A stretch of DNA of 43,190 bases from Peribacillus tepidiphilus (GCF_009466385.1 NZ_WIAQ01000026.1:1-43190), one strand, 5' to 3'; shown: positions 32,144 through 40,845, counted from the first letter of the stretch. Notes: a model not told the origin generated them from the letters alone. Numbers and translations: made by a program.

Positions 32144-32680
32144 TTAGCTCAATGGATAGGATTCTGAACCCAAATAGCGTTCTTTTATGATTTTGCGATG
32201 ATGTAGTTCATGACCCGCCATAATCGTTGCAAGTGCACGAACCGTAACTTCATGGTTGTTTGCAATTCCTCTTCGTAGCCAAGCTTCTCGGTCCAAATTC
32301 TTGATTAAATGCAAAGTGGATTGTCGGACTGCATTCAAATTTTCAAGGAGGTCTTCCATGGATTGTTTATTAAAAGAAGCATGAAGAACATAATCATTTT
32401 CGTTAAAACCAGGAAGGGACACCGTATCTCCTCGGGCAATGCATAGGAGTCTATATCCCATAACACGTTCCGTATCAGCCATATGGCCAATCACTTCTTT
32501 TATACTCCATTTTTCAGGAGCGTATCGGAACTGACCTTGTGTCTCTGATATGTTCTGAAGCAAATGGATTGTTTCCTCCATTTGCTCCTTTAAAATATGT
32601 AATAGGTCTCCTTCTGGTACTAAGTTTACGTATGGTAAATAATATGGGGCAAATTCACCGATTTCTGGTCGTTTTTGCAT
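32144..32680 (-). CDS. DinB/YfiT-superfamily protein
   Basis: A 178-residue four-helix-bundle protein. The three metal-binding histidines typical of the superfamily are visible: one in IGHMADTERV (about residue 66) and two in AGHELHHRKII (about 155-159). Members with this pattern bind zinc or nickel and some are thiol-dependent transferases for bacillithiol, but this one is not assigned. AAAGGAGGA precedes ATG 32678-32680. It is the last intact gene before a stretch with several decayed genes. Confidence 0.85.
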   Translation of the reverse strand: MQKRPEIGEFAPYYLPYVNLVPEGDLLHILKEQMEETIHLLQNISETQGQFRYAPEKWSIKEVIGHMADTERVMGYRLLCIARGDTVSLPGFNENDYVLHASFNKQSMEDLLENLNAVRQSTLHLIKNLDREAWLRRGIANNHEVTVRALATIMAGHELHHRKIIKERYLGSESYPLS

Positions 32681-32711
32681 ATTTATCCTCCTTTTTCTTT
32701 TGTATTTTTAG

Positions 32712-32752
32712 TAGGGGAACTTTGATGGAGCCATTGACCCATCATTCCCCTA
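32712..32752. terminator. inverted repeat after the decayed acetyltransferase gene
   Basis: TAGGGGAA/TTCCCCTA with an inner GATGG/CCATC. It has a modest T-rich tract on the plus side only. It may be the old terminator of the acetyltransferase gene. Confidence 0.4.
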
Positions 32753-32760
32753 GCCTATTT

Positions 32761-33002
32761 TTATTTTATTATATATTGATCATAATGCTGTACATGAATC
32801 GTAGTAAAACCACAAGATTCATATAATCGTAATGCGTTAGAATTTTTTGCTTCCACCTCTAAAAAGAATTGTTACGTCATCATCCCCCACTAATTCAATT
32901 CCTGACCATTTCATTTGATATTCAGAGAAAGAAAATCTGATCATTTTCTTCACATTGACGTTGAAGCTCCTTTATGTCTTCTAACTGATTACTAATTAAC
33001 AT
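32761..33002 (-). pseudogene. GNAT acetyltransferase remnant (internal deletion and frameshift)
   Basis: A perfect ribosome site GGGAGGAGG precedes ATG 33000-33002, which opens MLISNQLEDIKELQRQCEEN DQIFF before a stop. Another frame carries on with SEYQMKWSGIELVGDDD, and the last frame reads LEVEAKNSNALRLYESCGF, then TTIHVQHYDQYIIK and stop at 32761. NALRLYESCGF is the acetyl-CoA-domain ending found in nearly all GNAT enzymes. The total, 242 bases, is about half of a normal gene and not a multiple of 3, so the gene has lost its middle. The 33003-33143 stretch holds nothing. Confidence 0.8.
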
Positions 33003-33143
33003 GCAAGTCCTCCTCCCTAATGACTCTTCATCTAAGTTCTTTCGTTACCTACTCTCAATTTTCCTTTTTTTTACACAAACTCGAGCTACTCTCAAGACAA
33101 GTTGTTGGTGTCACCTTCTTCCGATGATAGGATCTCTCAAAGT

Positions 33144-34679
33144 CTATGATCGGATCACCACAAACGGTCGCATCATTTCGTAATCCTCATGCTCCAACAT
33201 ATGACAGTGCCACACATACAATCCAGTATATGGCCCAAAATTCATAATCACTCTTGTTACCTCTTTAGGATTAGCTCGCACTGTATCCTTCCAACCTCTT
33301 TCTTGTGGTTCAGGAGGAATCGATGGCCCTGTATAATGAATGACTCTTTCCTTTTTAAATCGGTCAACATCGAAAGCTCTTCTGTCTAGGACTTGGAAAT
33401 CTATTAAATGAATATGAATAGGATGGGAATCTTTCGTTAAATTGATAAGATACCATATTTCGGTTGTTCCCAATTTTGGATTTTCTGTAATGGGTGCATC
33501 CCATTTTTTATCATCTAATAACATTAGAGGACGACCGTACTGATCTGTTTTTTCATCTAACGTTAGATACCGTGCCTTTGACGCTGATTCTTCTTTCATT
33601 TTTGGAAAAGAACTCAAATAGGAAGGAATTACACTCGTATCAATACTTGAAAGAGGAAGTGTCACTCTAAATTCCATGATTGTTCCCGTATCTTTATTGG
33701 TCGGCTCGCCATCTGGAAAAGGAGCAGGGGCATCATTCGTTAAAATCATATTCTTTCCATCAAGATTGGCAAAATCAATAATGACATCCGCTCTTTCTGA
33801 AGGAGATAAAATGATTTCTTTTATTCCGATCGGGTATTTCATAAATCCTCGATCTGTTCCAATTTGATACATAAGCTGACCTGAGTCTAGCTTTATCCTA
33901 AAGAAACGGGAGTTCGAAGCATTAAGTAATCTAAACCGGTATTTACGTGGTTCTACTTTTAAATAGGGCCATACTTTTCCATTGACCAGGATGGTGTCTC
34001 CAAAAAATTCAGGAACGATCGATGTTTCTAATCCCGGGACTGATTCTTTAGGCTGCCTCGGATAATAAAGAGAACCATCTTTATGAAAGGATTTATCTTG
34101 AATGATCAGAGGAATTTCATATGGACCTCTTGGTAAATTCAATAACCGTTCTTGTTGATCTCGTATCAGGTAAAATCCTGCCAATCCAGCATAAATATTA
34201 AGTCTGGTGATACCAAGAGCATGGTCGTGATACCAAAGGGTACAAGCACGCATGTAATTAGAGTATTCATATACTTTCTTTGTAAAATAAGGCCCCACTT
34301 GTTCAAATCCATTAGTAAACCAAGCCTCTGGATAGCCATCGCTTTCTGCTTCAACACTAGCTCCGTGTACATGGACCACTGTTCTTACTTCCGGCACATC
34401 TAAATGGGCACCATGCACCGTATAATCTACCGGCAAAAGATGCTTTTTAGGAAGGCTGTTGCACCATTTTATGAACACTTTATCTCCACTTTCTACCTCA
34501 ATGGTTGGGCCTGGATAGCTGCCTTCATACCCCCAGACCGTTGTTTCATTTAACTCGCTATGGAGGCATTGCTTAAATTCCGTCATGTTCACTTTGTAAT
34601 AAGTATAAAATGGATTTTTTCGAAGGGGTTTTAAAATTGGAAGAATGGGAAGTTCATTCATAAATTTAGTGAGAATCAT
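33144..34679 (-). CDS. cotA: CotA-type spore-coat laccase (multicopper oxidase)
   Basis: A 511-residue blue multicopper oxidase with three cupredoxin domains that oxidises phenolic substrates and reduces oxygen to water. The copper motifs are intact: HVHG (H103, H105), WYHDH (H151, H153), HPIHIHL (about 419-424) and HCHMLEHEDYEMM (H491, C492, H493, H497 and axial M502). The last set matches B. subtilis CotA residue numbers exactly. In that species it sits in the outer spore coat and makes the brown pigment. AAGGAG precedes ATG 34677-34679. It is divergent from a cupredoxin gene across 196 bases. Confidence 0.95.
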   Translation of the reverse strand: MILTKFMNELPILPILKPLRKNPFYTYYKVNMTEFKQCLHSELNETTVWGYEGSYPGPTIEVESGDKVFIKWCNSLPKKHLLPVDYTVHGAHLDVPEVRTVVHVHGASVEAESDGYPEAWFTNGFEQVGPYFTKKVYEYSNYMRACTLWYHDHALGITRLNIYAGLAGFYLIRDQQERLLNLPRGPYEIPLIIQDKSFHKDGSLYYPRQPKESVPGLETSIVPEFFGDTILVNGKVWPYLKVEPRKYRFRLLNASNSRFFRIKLDSGQLMYQIGTDRGFMKYPIGIKEIILSPSERADVIIDFANLDGKNMILTNDAPAPFPDGEPTNKDTGTIMEFRVTLPLSSIDTSVIPSYLSSFPKMKEESASKARYLTLDEKTDQYGRPLMLLDDKKWDAPITENPKLGTTEIWYLINLTKDSHPIHIHLIDFQVLDRRAFDVDRFKKERVIHYTGPSIPPEPQERGWKDTVRANPKEVTRVIMNFGPYTGLYVWHCHMLEHEDYEMMRPFVVIRS

Positions 34680-34875
34680 AGGTTTGCTCCTTTATAACCG
34701 GCTAATTTTATCCTTTCTAAAGGTTATAAATCGTACAAACCTTATATGCCAATAAGTATATATATGGCTAATGTAGTGATTGCTTTTTAAAAACGACCCT
34801 AATTTTTTGATAAGTAGACAAGTTTTCCTCATACCCATCATAAAAATGAATAAACCAAGAATAGGAGGAGGAATT

Positions 34876-35322
34876 ATGCAATTTGTTTTGATTAAGAAAA
34901 AATGGCTTTTCTATGCTTTAGCTTTTATTGTATTTATCATTAGTTGTTGGTTTTATTTATCTTCACAATCGACTTCGACTGCAAGTTTGGAAAAATCCAA
35001 CGCAAATTTAGAAATTCATATGGTTACGGGCGAATTTTCATCCAAAACGGAAGATGGAAAAGTAATCGAGGCGTACAGATGGGATCCAGGCACAATATAT
35101 GTTCCGCAAGACGAAAATGTTACATTAGTCATTCACGGGGTAAATGGCAGCGAACATCCCTTTCATATTGAAGGAACTGATATAAAGGGTGTTGTAAAGA
35201 AAGGACAAGAAACCGTCATTCCAATAAAATTTAAAGAAGAAGGAATCTATCGTTTAATCTGTGATACACATGGACATCATGGACAAGATATACCTATGAT
35301 CGCCTATATTGTTGTTGACTAA
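34876..35322 (+). CDS. membrane-anchored cupredoxin
   Basis: A 148-residue protein with an uncleaved N-terminal helix (residues 10-29, LFYALAFIVFIISCWFYLSS) and one extracytoplasmic cupredoxin domain. Likely type-1 copper ligands are the histidines of EHPFHIEG (H94, H97), C129, a histidine of the CDTHGHHGQ stretch (H132 to H135) and M141. It should carry electrons or hold copper outside the membrane. AGGAGGAGG precedes ATG 34876 by 5 bases; the longer frame from 34780 has no RBS. Divergent from cotA, so it may supply copper or electrons to it, which is an inference. A repeat array starts about 15 bases after the stop. Confidence 0.87.
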   Translation: MQFVLIKKKWLFYALAFIVFIISCWFYLSSQSTSTASLEKSNANLEIHMVTGEFSSKTEDGKVIEAYRWDPGTIYVPQDENVTLVIHGVNGSEHPFHIEGTDIKGVVKKGQETVIPIKFKEEGIYRLICDTHGHHGQDIPMIAYIVVD

Positions 35323-35337
35323 ATGTATTTTGGTTAA

Positions 35338-35872
35338 AGGCCGATATATCTTGCTTGATGACCGATATTTTGAGCTGACGACCGATATATGTTGGCTGAT
35401 GACCGATATTTTGAGCTGACGACCGATATATGTTGCCTGACGACCGATATATGTTGCCTAATGACCGATATATGTTGGCTGACGACCGATATTTTGAGCT
35501 GACGACCGATATATCTTGCCTGACGACCGATATATGTTGGCTGACGACCGATATATCCTGCCTGACGACCGATATATCCTGCCTGACGACCGATATATGT
35601 TGGCTGACGACCGATATATGTTGGCTGACGACCGATATATCCTGCCTGACGACCGATATTTTGAGCTGACGACCGATATATCCTGCTTAACGACCGATAT
35701 ATCCTGCCTAATGACCGATATATGTTGGCTGACGACCGATATATCCTGCCTGACGACCGATATATGTTGGCTGACGACCGATATATCCTGCCTGACGACC
35801 GATATATGTTGGCTGACGACCGATATATCCTGCCTGACGACCAATATCTTGAGCTGACGACCGAAAAGTGTA
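35338..35872 (+). repeat. tandem array D: about 25 units of 21 bp, GACCGATATAT family
   Basis: Each unit has the core GCTGACGACCGATATAT (or CCTGAC...) with a variable stretch of about 4-5 bases. Three unit types occur: GACCGATATATGTTGGCTGA plus C, GACCGATATATCCTGCCTGA plus C, and a 20-bp GACCGATATTTTGAGCTGAC. Near the end the first two alternate regularly, a 42-bp higher order. The family is that of array A, in opposite orientation. Several frames are open on both strands without RBS, as expected of a period divisible by 3. It lies between the cupredoxin stop and its terminator, so it is transcribed as part of a 3' untranslated region of over 500 bases. Confidence 0.96.
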
Positions 35873-35922
35873 TGTCATAGATAGTAATAAGAATAAGAAA
35901 TTGACCTATACTATACATTTAA

Positions 35923-35957
35923 AAGGGAAGACTAGATGTTCTTCCCTTCTTTTTTTG
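35923..35957 (+). terminator. terminator of the cupredoxin transcript, after array D
   Basis: AAGGGAAGA and TCTTCCCTT form a perfect 9-bp stem with an 8-base loop, followed by CTTTTTTT. The 35958-36054 stretch behind it is AT-rich and featureless. Confidence 0.8.
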
Positions 35958-36054
35958 ATGAATAGAAGGACCTTTTTAGAATTCAATCTAAAAAACATCT
36001 TTTAATAATCGTTCTCACACTAAATCCTTTGATATAATGGCTCTCATTCATTAA

Positions 36055-36210
36055 TTAGCTTGGATCATTTTCGTCTAATGATAATGTGGTAACGCGCGTA
36101 TATTCACCCTTTTCAATTTCCTCTTTGGTAGCACTCTTTTGTAGCTCATCTTCTGTATTCATTCCTTCAGCAATAGTTGGTTCATTGATTGCTTGTTTCT
36201 GTCTCTTCAT
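36055..36210 (-). CDS. short hydrophilic protein, possibly DUF4025 type
   Basis: A 51-residue, strongly charged protein (AEGMNTEDELQKSATKEEIE then KGEYTRVTTLSLDENDPS), unlikely to be membrane-bound. It resembles short Bacillus proteins of the YozQ/DUF4025 kind, but the match is from memory of style rather than a firm motif. ATG 36208-36210 is used because AAAGGGGTG lies just upstream; the longer frame to 36273 lacks an RBS. Confidence 0.55.
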   Translation of the reverse strand: MKRQKQAINEPTIAEGMNTEDELQKSATKEEIEKGEYTRVTTLSLDENDPS

Positions 36211-36324
36211 GTAAACACCCCTTTCTTTTTTATTTTTTCCATATATAATGCATTCATCCAATTTTTTATCCATACATGTTTGAAGTCTTGCAATATAAAA
36301 AAAGCTGATCGAACCATAAAAAAC

Positions 36325-36348
36325 AGCCTCACTTATGTAAGTGAAGCT
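36325..36348 (-). terminator. terminator downstream of the broken gene pair
   Basis: On the minus strand AGCTTCACTTA and TAAGTGAGGCT pair with one wobble around a 2-base turn, followed by GTTTTTT. It is about 140 bases after the stop of the effector-binding fragment. Confidence 0.6.
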
Positions 36349-36489
36349 CCCTTCTTGCTCAAAATAACAGGTACATGATTTTTCTTAATATACTTCTTTA
36401 CTTAAGATTGGTTTAAGTAATTTAACCTCTTCAATACGGTCAACAGTCTTTTTATTCTTTTGTTCTTATATTTACAAATACTGCCCCTA

Positions 36490-36753
36490 TTATTTTACGG
36501 GGATCCAAATTTCAGAATAGTAATCAGGGCTGTAAGGATCTTTGTCTGGGTATACTTCTATATCTGGTGTGCCGGCATGCTGAAAGCCACTTGATGGAAA
36601 CCATTCTAAAAAAATTTTCTTCCACACTCTCTGCATCGCATCTGGCATTGGACCATTGACTTCAAATACAGCCCATTTGGATGCAGGGATTTCTAATTTC
36701 AGTAATTTGTCAGGTGTGTCACCAATATATTCTGTGGCTATCCAATAATCCAT
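36490..36753 (-). pseudogene. C-terminal fragment of a GyrI-like effector-binding domain protein
   Basis: The 87 residues (DYWIATEYIGDTPDKLLKLE, then IPASKWAVFEVNGPMPDAMQ, then WFPSSGFQHAGTPDIEVYP and SPDYYSEIWIPVK) are the second half of an AraC effector-binding/GyrI-like fold of about 150 residues. ATG 36751-36753 has no ribosome site, and the first half of the domain is absent. Upstream it runs directly, in another frame, into a truncated zinc-ribbon gene. The locus is a deletion chimera. The fragment is probably not expressed as a folded protein. Confidence 0.7.
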
Positions 36754-36868
36754 TTATTGTAGAACTTATTATTGAAAATTTCTTGTCTAAAGGCTTTATT
36801 CCCATAAAATCAGTTCCTTGTGCAAATTCAGTACTGTTACACTTTGGACACGTATTCTCGTTCATCAT
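36719..36868 (-). pseudogene. truncated zinc-ribbon protein fused out of frame to the next fragment
   Basis: A good site (AAGGAG, 8 bases from ATG 36866-36868) starts MNENTCPKCNSTEFAQGTDF, then MGIKPLDKKFSIISSTI. This is the first half of a small Bacillus zinc-ribbon protein with CPKC as the first knuckle; the second CxxC is missing. After STI the frame passes into the effector-binding sequence in a wrong register and stops at 36719. The fusion point is near 36755. About 49 residues, unlikely to fold around zinc. Confidence 0.65.
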
Positions 36869-36966
36869 AGAATCAACTCCTTGATCAATTTTAAAATTTA
36901 TACGTATTATTAACAGAAAAGTTCCAACATTACGTAAAACTTTCAAAAAGGGTGTCTACTAGATAA

Positions 36967-36997
36967 GGACATTTGTCCACGAACGGTGCCTGACACC
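36967..36997. repeat. pair of short palindromes upstream of the RND pump gene
   Basis: GGACATTTGTCC (36967-36978) is followed after 6 bases by GGTGCCTGACACC (36985-36997). Both are near-perfect inverted repeats, about 110 bases before the pump start. They could be a regulator site or a small repeat scar; no T tract follows. Confidence 0.4.
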
Positions 36998-37105
36998 AAA
37001 AATAAAAGATTCTTAATATATTTTTTTCTTTCCTAATATGATTAAATGTGATACGATTCTACTCAGAATTTGCAGGTAATTTGTACCAAAAAGGAGAGGT
37101 TATCT

Positions 37106-40100
37106 ATGTCTTGGTTTACAAAATGGTCTTTCAAGAACAAGGCTGCTGTTTCGTTAATGACCCTATTAATTTTAGCCGTGGGAATTGTCAGTTACTTTAG
37201 GCTCCCAATGGAGTTTTTACCGGAAGCTGATAATCCACAAATTACGATCGTCACTTTGGGTCAAGGTACTGATTCAAAAACAATGGAAACACAGGTTACA
37301 AATTCAATCGAAAGTGCTGTCACAGGAATAAAAGGAAAACGCTCTGTTTACTCCACTACTGGTGATGGTTTTTCAAAGGTCGACCTGTTTTTTGAAGCAG
37401 GTTCTGATATGAAGCAAGCAAAACAAGATGTCCAAGATGCACTCAACAAAGTAGCCCTTCCACCAAACATATCTAAGCCCTCTGTTACTCAGCTTAATAC
37501 TTCTATGATTCCCATATCATTCATAGCCGTAACTTTTAAAGAAGGCGTAACCTCTGAAAATCTTGATTTTGTCAAGGAAGAACTACTACCTCTGTATAAG
37601 GATATTAAAGGGGTTGCAAGTGTTCAAACGTTTGGGATGTCCGAATCCGTGATTTCAGTAAAAATCGATCATGTCAGATTGGCAGAAAAGCAAGTACCTC
37701 TCCAAAATGTCATGGGCGTTCTTCAAGGCCAAAATACTGCTATAGCCATCGGAGAAAAAATTATGGATGGAAAAACGAGCAATATTAAGGTTTTAGGAGA
37801 CGTAACGAGTATTGAAAAATTAAAAGGAATTTCAGTGGCCCCAAATGTCACACTTGGAGATATCTCAAAGATTGAAGAAACGAAAAATGAAAACATCATT
37901 AGCCGTTTTAACGGAAAAGACAGTATTGACATAAGCATTACAAAGGACAGCCATTCAAATGCTGTAATCCTCAACAAAGAAATCGAAAAATTAACGAAGG
38001 AAATAAACAAGAAATACCCTCATCTAGAGTCGACTGTATACTTATCAACTGCTGAGATGGTCGAGACCTCTGTTCATACCATGATGAAAGAGGTGCTTCT
38101 TGGCGCATTTTTTGCAACAATAGTTATTATGGTGTTTTTACGAAATATCCGGTCCACCTTTATTACAATCGTTTCAATACCGTTATCCCTTTGCTTTACA
38201 CTATTCCTACTATCATGGTCTGGCATTACATTAAATATTTTAACGCTGGGCGGGGTAGCAGTTGCCGTTGGACGTCTAGTTGATGACAGTATTGTCGTGA
38301 TTGAGAACATTTTCCGTAAAATGCAAAAAGAAAAATTCTCTGTGCAAATGGTAATGGATGCAACAAAAGAAGTGGGTGTAGCGATTACTGCTTCTACATT
38401 AACAACAGTAGCCGTTTTCTTACCAATGAGCTTATTGAACGGCGGGCTTCAGGAATTCCTTCTACCGTTTGCCTTAACGGTTACCTATTCTTTGCTCGCT
38501 TCCTTAATCGTAGCATTGACTGTTGTACCTTTAATGAGTGCTGGAATTTTGAAGAACACAAATTTGCCAAAGCATAAACCGGCTGTTCGTTTTACAAGAC
38601 TCGTAACCTGGTCTTTAAATCATAAATGGGTTGTGCTTCCTATTGCATTCCTGCTGTTTGCCGGTTCTATTGGTACGTATTTTGCCATGCCGAAGGGTGC
38701 AGTTGATAACTCCACAGCAGACTATATAGGTGTTTCTTTAAGCTATCCGAATGATACGCCTGTCGAAAAAGTAAAAGAAAAAGCTATTGAACTCGAAAAC
38801 TCTATTCGGGAAATAGATGAAGTGAAATATGTTTTCGTACAATTAGGAACGTCAGCCGAAACTGCCCAATACGGTGTGGTAACTTCACCTACTGAAGCGA
38901 CCATTAGTATTATGTTAAAAGATCAAGATGACACGGACAAAATTCTAAAAGAAGTGGAAAAGTTCAAGGATGATTATCCTGGTGCTGAGTTTTCAGCCTC
39001 CGCTGCATCATTCATGGGGGCAGGATCTAAAACGAACATTACAATTGATGTAATTGGAGATGATGTTAAAGATCTTGAAGCAGCTGCTAACGATATTAAA
39101 GAAAAGATTAAAGATATTGATGGAGTTGAAAAAGTTACAACCAATCAAGAAGCAAAGAAAACTGTTTACTCTTTAATCGTTGATCCTACGAAAGGAAACA
39201 CTGAACAAATTGCGCAGCAGCTAGGTGTTATGTTAAATAGAACACCGATTGGTACGATTTCCTTAAATGAGAAGCAAACACCTGTCATTCTTGAGCCGGT
39301 TCTTGACACAAAAACGCCTGAAGATTTAAAAAATATTCCGATCATGACACAGGCTGGCATGGTTCCTGTATCAAAAATTGCTTCATTAAAAAGTGAAGAA
39401 AGTACAACGAACCGTTTCCATAAGGATGGTAATACCTACCTTCAAGTATCAGCAACTGTAGATCCGGCTAAGCTATCTGAAATTTCTAGTAAGATTAATC
39501 TTGAAATTTTCGGTGATAAAAAAGACAAAAAAGGCATGGATTTACCTGAAGATGTAGAGGTTTTCGTTGGCGGTGCAAGTGCCCAGCAGTCAGATGATTT
39601 TACGGATTTATTCCTTACAATGCTTGTATCTATAGGAATCGTCTTTTTAATTATGGTTATTACATTTAAATCATTCAGAGCACCTATTGCCATATTATTT
39701 GCTCTTCCTCTTGCAGCAATCGGAGCTATTTTAGGCCTATTAATCAGCCGAATTTCGGTTGATATAACAGCGCTTTTGGGTGCTCTTATGCTGATTGGAA
39801 TCGTTGTAACAAACGCAATTGTCCTTTTAGATCGTGTTAAGCAAAACGAGCAAAAAATGATCATTCGTGACGCAATTGTTGATGCATCGACGACGAGAAT
39901 GCGACCAATTATGATGACTGCTGTAGCAACCATTTCAGCTATGCTACCACTGTTATTCAAAAAAGCAGAAACGGGTAGTTTAGTATCCCAAAGCTTAGCT
40001 GTCGTAGTAATAGGCGGGCTGGCTGTTGCTACCCTACTGACACTGATCGTGATTCCGTGTATTTACGAATTGCTTTATTTTAAGAAATCAAAAAAGCAGC

Positions 40101-40144
40101 GGGCAAAAAATACTGTCCCTGTCGATCAGGATCTTGCTCTTTAA
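37106..40144 (+). CDS. RND-family efflux pump (SwrC/AcrB type)
   Basis: An inner-membrane proton antiporter of 1012 residues with the duplicated RND layout: helix 1 (residues 13-31), a large extracytoplasmic domain, helices 2-7, a second large domain (about 535-840) and helices 8-12. Landmarks are RLPMEFLPEADNPQITI, the helix-4 region GGVAVAVGRLVDDSIVVIEN with the proton-relay DD pair, TLTTVAVFLPM, and ALMLIGIVVTNAIVLLDRV in the second half. In B. subtilis the only close homologue, SwrC (YerP), gives surfactin resistance. No membrane-fusion partner gene is next to it, as is usual in Gram-positives. ATG 37106 follows AAAGGAGAGG; the longer frame from 37070 has no RBS. Confidence 0.93.
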   Translation: MSWFTKWSFKNKAAVSLMTLLILAVGIVSYFRLPMEFLPEADNPQITIVTLGQGTDSKTMETQVTNSIESAVTGIKGKRSVYSTTGDGFSKVDLFFEAGSDMKQAKQDVQDALNKVALPPNISKPSVTQLNTSMIPISFIAVTFKEGVTSENLDFVKEELLPLYKDIKGVASVQTFGMSESVISVKIDHVRLAEKQVPLQNVMGVLQGQNTAIAIGEKIMDGKTSNIKVLGDVTSIEKLKGISVAPNVTLGDISKIEETKNENIISRFNGKDSIDISITKDSHSNAVILNKEIEKLTKEINKKYPHLESTVYLSTAEMVETSVHTMMKEVLLGAFFATIVIMVFLRNIRSTFITIVSIPLSLCFTLFLLSWSGITLNILTLGGVAVAVGRLVDDSIVVIENIFRKMQKEKFSVQMVMDATKEVGVAITASTLTTVAVFLPMSLLNGGLQEFLLPFALTVTYSLLASLIVALTVVPLMSAGILKNTNLPKHKPAVRFTRLVTWSLNHKWVVLPIAFLLFAGSIGTYFAMPKGAVDNSTADYIGVSLSYPNDTPVEKVKEKAIELENSIREIDEVKYVFVQLGTSAETAQYGVVTSPTEATISIMLKDQDDTDKILKEVEKFKDDYPGAEFSASAASFMGAGSKTNITIDVIGDDVKDLEAAANDIKEKIKDIDGVEKVTTNQEAKKTVYSLIVDPTKGNTEQIAQQLGVMLNRTPIGTISLNEKQTPVILEPVLDTKTPEDLKNIPIMTQAGMVPVSKIASLKSEESTTNRFHKDGNTYLQVSATVDPAKLSEISSKINLEIFGDKKDKKGMDLPEDVEVFVGGASAQQSDDFTDLFLTMLVSIGIVFLIMVITFKSFRAPIAILFALPLAAIGAILGLLISRISVDITALLGALMLIGIVVTNAIVLLDRVKQNEQKMIIRDAIVDASTTRMRPIMMTAVATISAMLPLLFKKAETGSLVSQSLAVVVIGGLAVATLLTLIVIPCIYELLYFKKSKKQRAKNTVPVDQDLAL

Positions 40145-40252
40145 AGAGAATAAGCAACATCATGTCTAGTCGGGAAAATTCTTGAATATCTTACATTTAA
40201 GAGCATTTTACATTTGATTGAAGAAAAATATCCCCAAACTTAAGCTAATATG

Positions 40253-40310
40253 ATCCCTCCTATGTGACAGTATGAAATAAACATGCTGTTACATAGGAGG
40301 GATTTTTTTT
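40253..40310 (+). terminator. strong terminator of the RND pump gene
   Basis: ATCCCTCCTATGT plus ACAG pairs with CTGT plus ACATAGGAGGGAT (one internal mismatch), an 18-bp stem followed by eight Ts. It lies about 110 bases after the stop; the intervening 40145-40252 is plain. Confidence 0.9.
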
Positions 40311-40394
40311 CCCCAAAAATACGACTTTTTTAAATGAAAAACATGATCAATTGGTATTATTCATGCATTTACCTCCTACTATTTCTATTATTAA

Positions 40395-40431
40395 ATAAAA
40401 AAGCACAATCCGTATTATATACGTAAAGTGC
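40395..40431 (-). terminator. probable terminator of the CC/Se-motif gene
   Basis: On the minus strand GCAC/GTGC closes a larger loop containing the near-palindrome CGTATATAATACG, followed by TTTTTTATTT. It is about 70 bases after the stop at 40498. Confidence 0.5.
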
Positions 40432-40497
40432 CATCGTTGGAGAATACCTATGAAAAAGATTCTATTCATTTCTACTAGGGTCGTAAATCTCACTTAA

Positions 40498-40782
40498 CTA
40501 AATAATGGCAGAGACATTGGCTGAAATCGATTGTAACAATCCAATTCCCGACAGTTTTAAATGAATCTTTTCGTCTGAGTTAATATTTTTATGTACATAG
40601 ATTGAGAGAGTATCAACTTTATACTGATTATATCGTTCCAAAGCCTTTGGTTTTTTTGGTATAGCAACTAATTCTTGAACCCCTACAAAACAGCAGCCTT
40701 TTACCTCAACATTTTTTACTGTTAAATGGTTTCCTTTTGATTCAATCCACCTTTTTGCTTGTTCATCTAATTCGATAATCAT
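40498..40782 (-). CDS. CC/Se-motif family protein (cysteine form)
   Basis: A 94-residue protein with the family pattern: N-terminal LDEQAKRWIESKGNHLTVKN, then VKGCCFVG with the paired CC (in some organisms one Cys is selenocysteine), and a C-terminal YVHKNINSDEKIHLKLSGIG. The fold is likely related to HesB/IscA-like small proteins. The redox role is not established. There is no in-frame TGA at the motif, so this is the sulphur version. ATG 40780-40782 follows AAAGGAAAG at some distance. Monocistronic. Confidence 0.8.
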   Translation of the reverse strand: MIIELDEQAKRWIESKGNHLTVKNVEVKGCCFVGVQELVAIPKKPKALERYNQYKVDTLSIYVHKNINSDEKIHLKLSGIGLLQSISANVSAII

Positions 40783-40845
40783 GTCACCATTCTTTCCTTT
40801 CTACTATTAAGAATACGATATTCGTTGATATAACAAAGATTATAA

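Noticed and set aside
34680-34780. Sigma-K promoter before cotA
   Set aside because: CATATATATA and CATATAAGG are close to the -10 pattern but do not fit CATAnnnTA; not reported as a feature.
13346-35872. CRISPR arrays
   Set aside because: Units are contiguous with only 4-9 variable bases, there are no unique spacers of 25-40 bases, and no cas gene is in the window.
35334-35918. Four overlapping open frames across array D on both strands
   Set aside because: Same reason as for array A: period divisible by 3 without stops, no ribosome site, different frames equally open.
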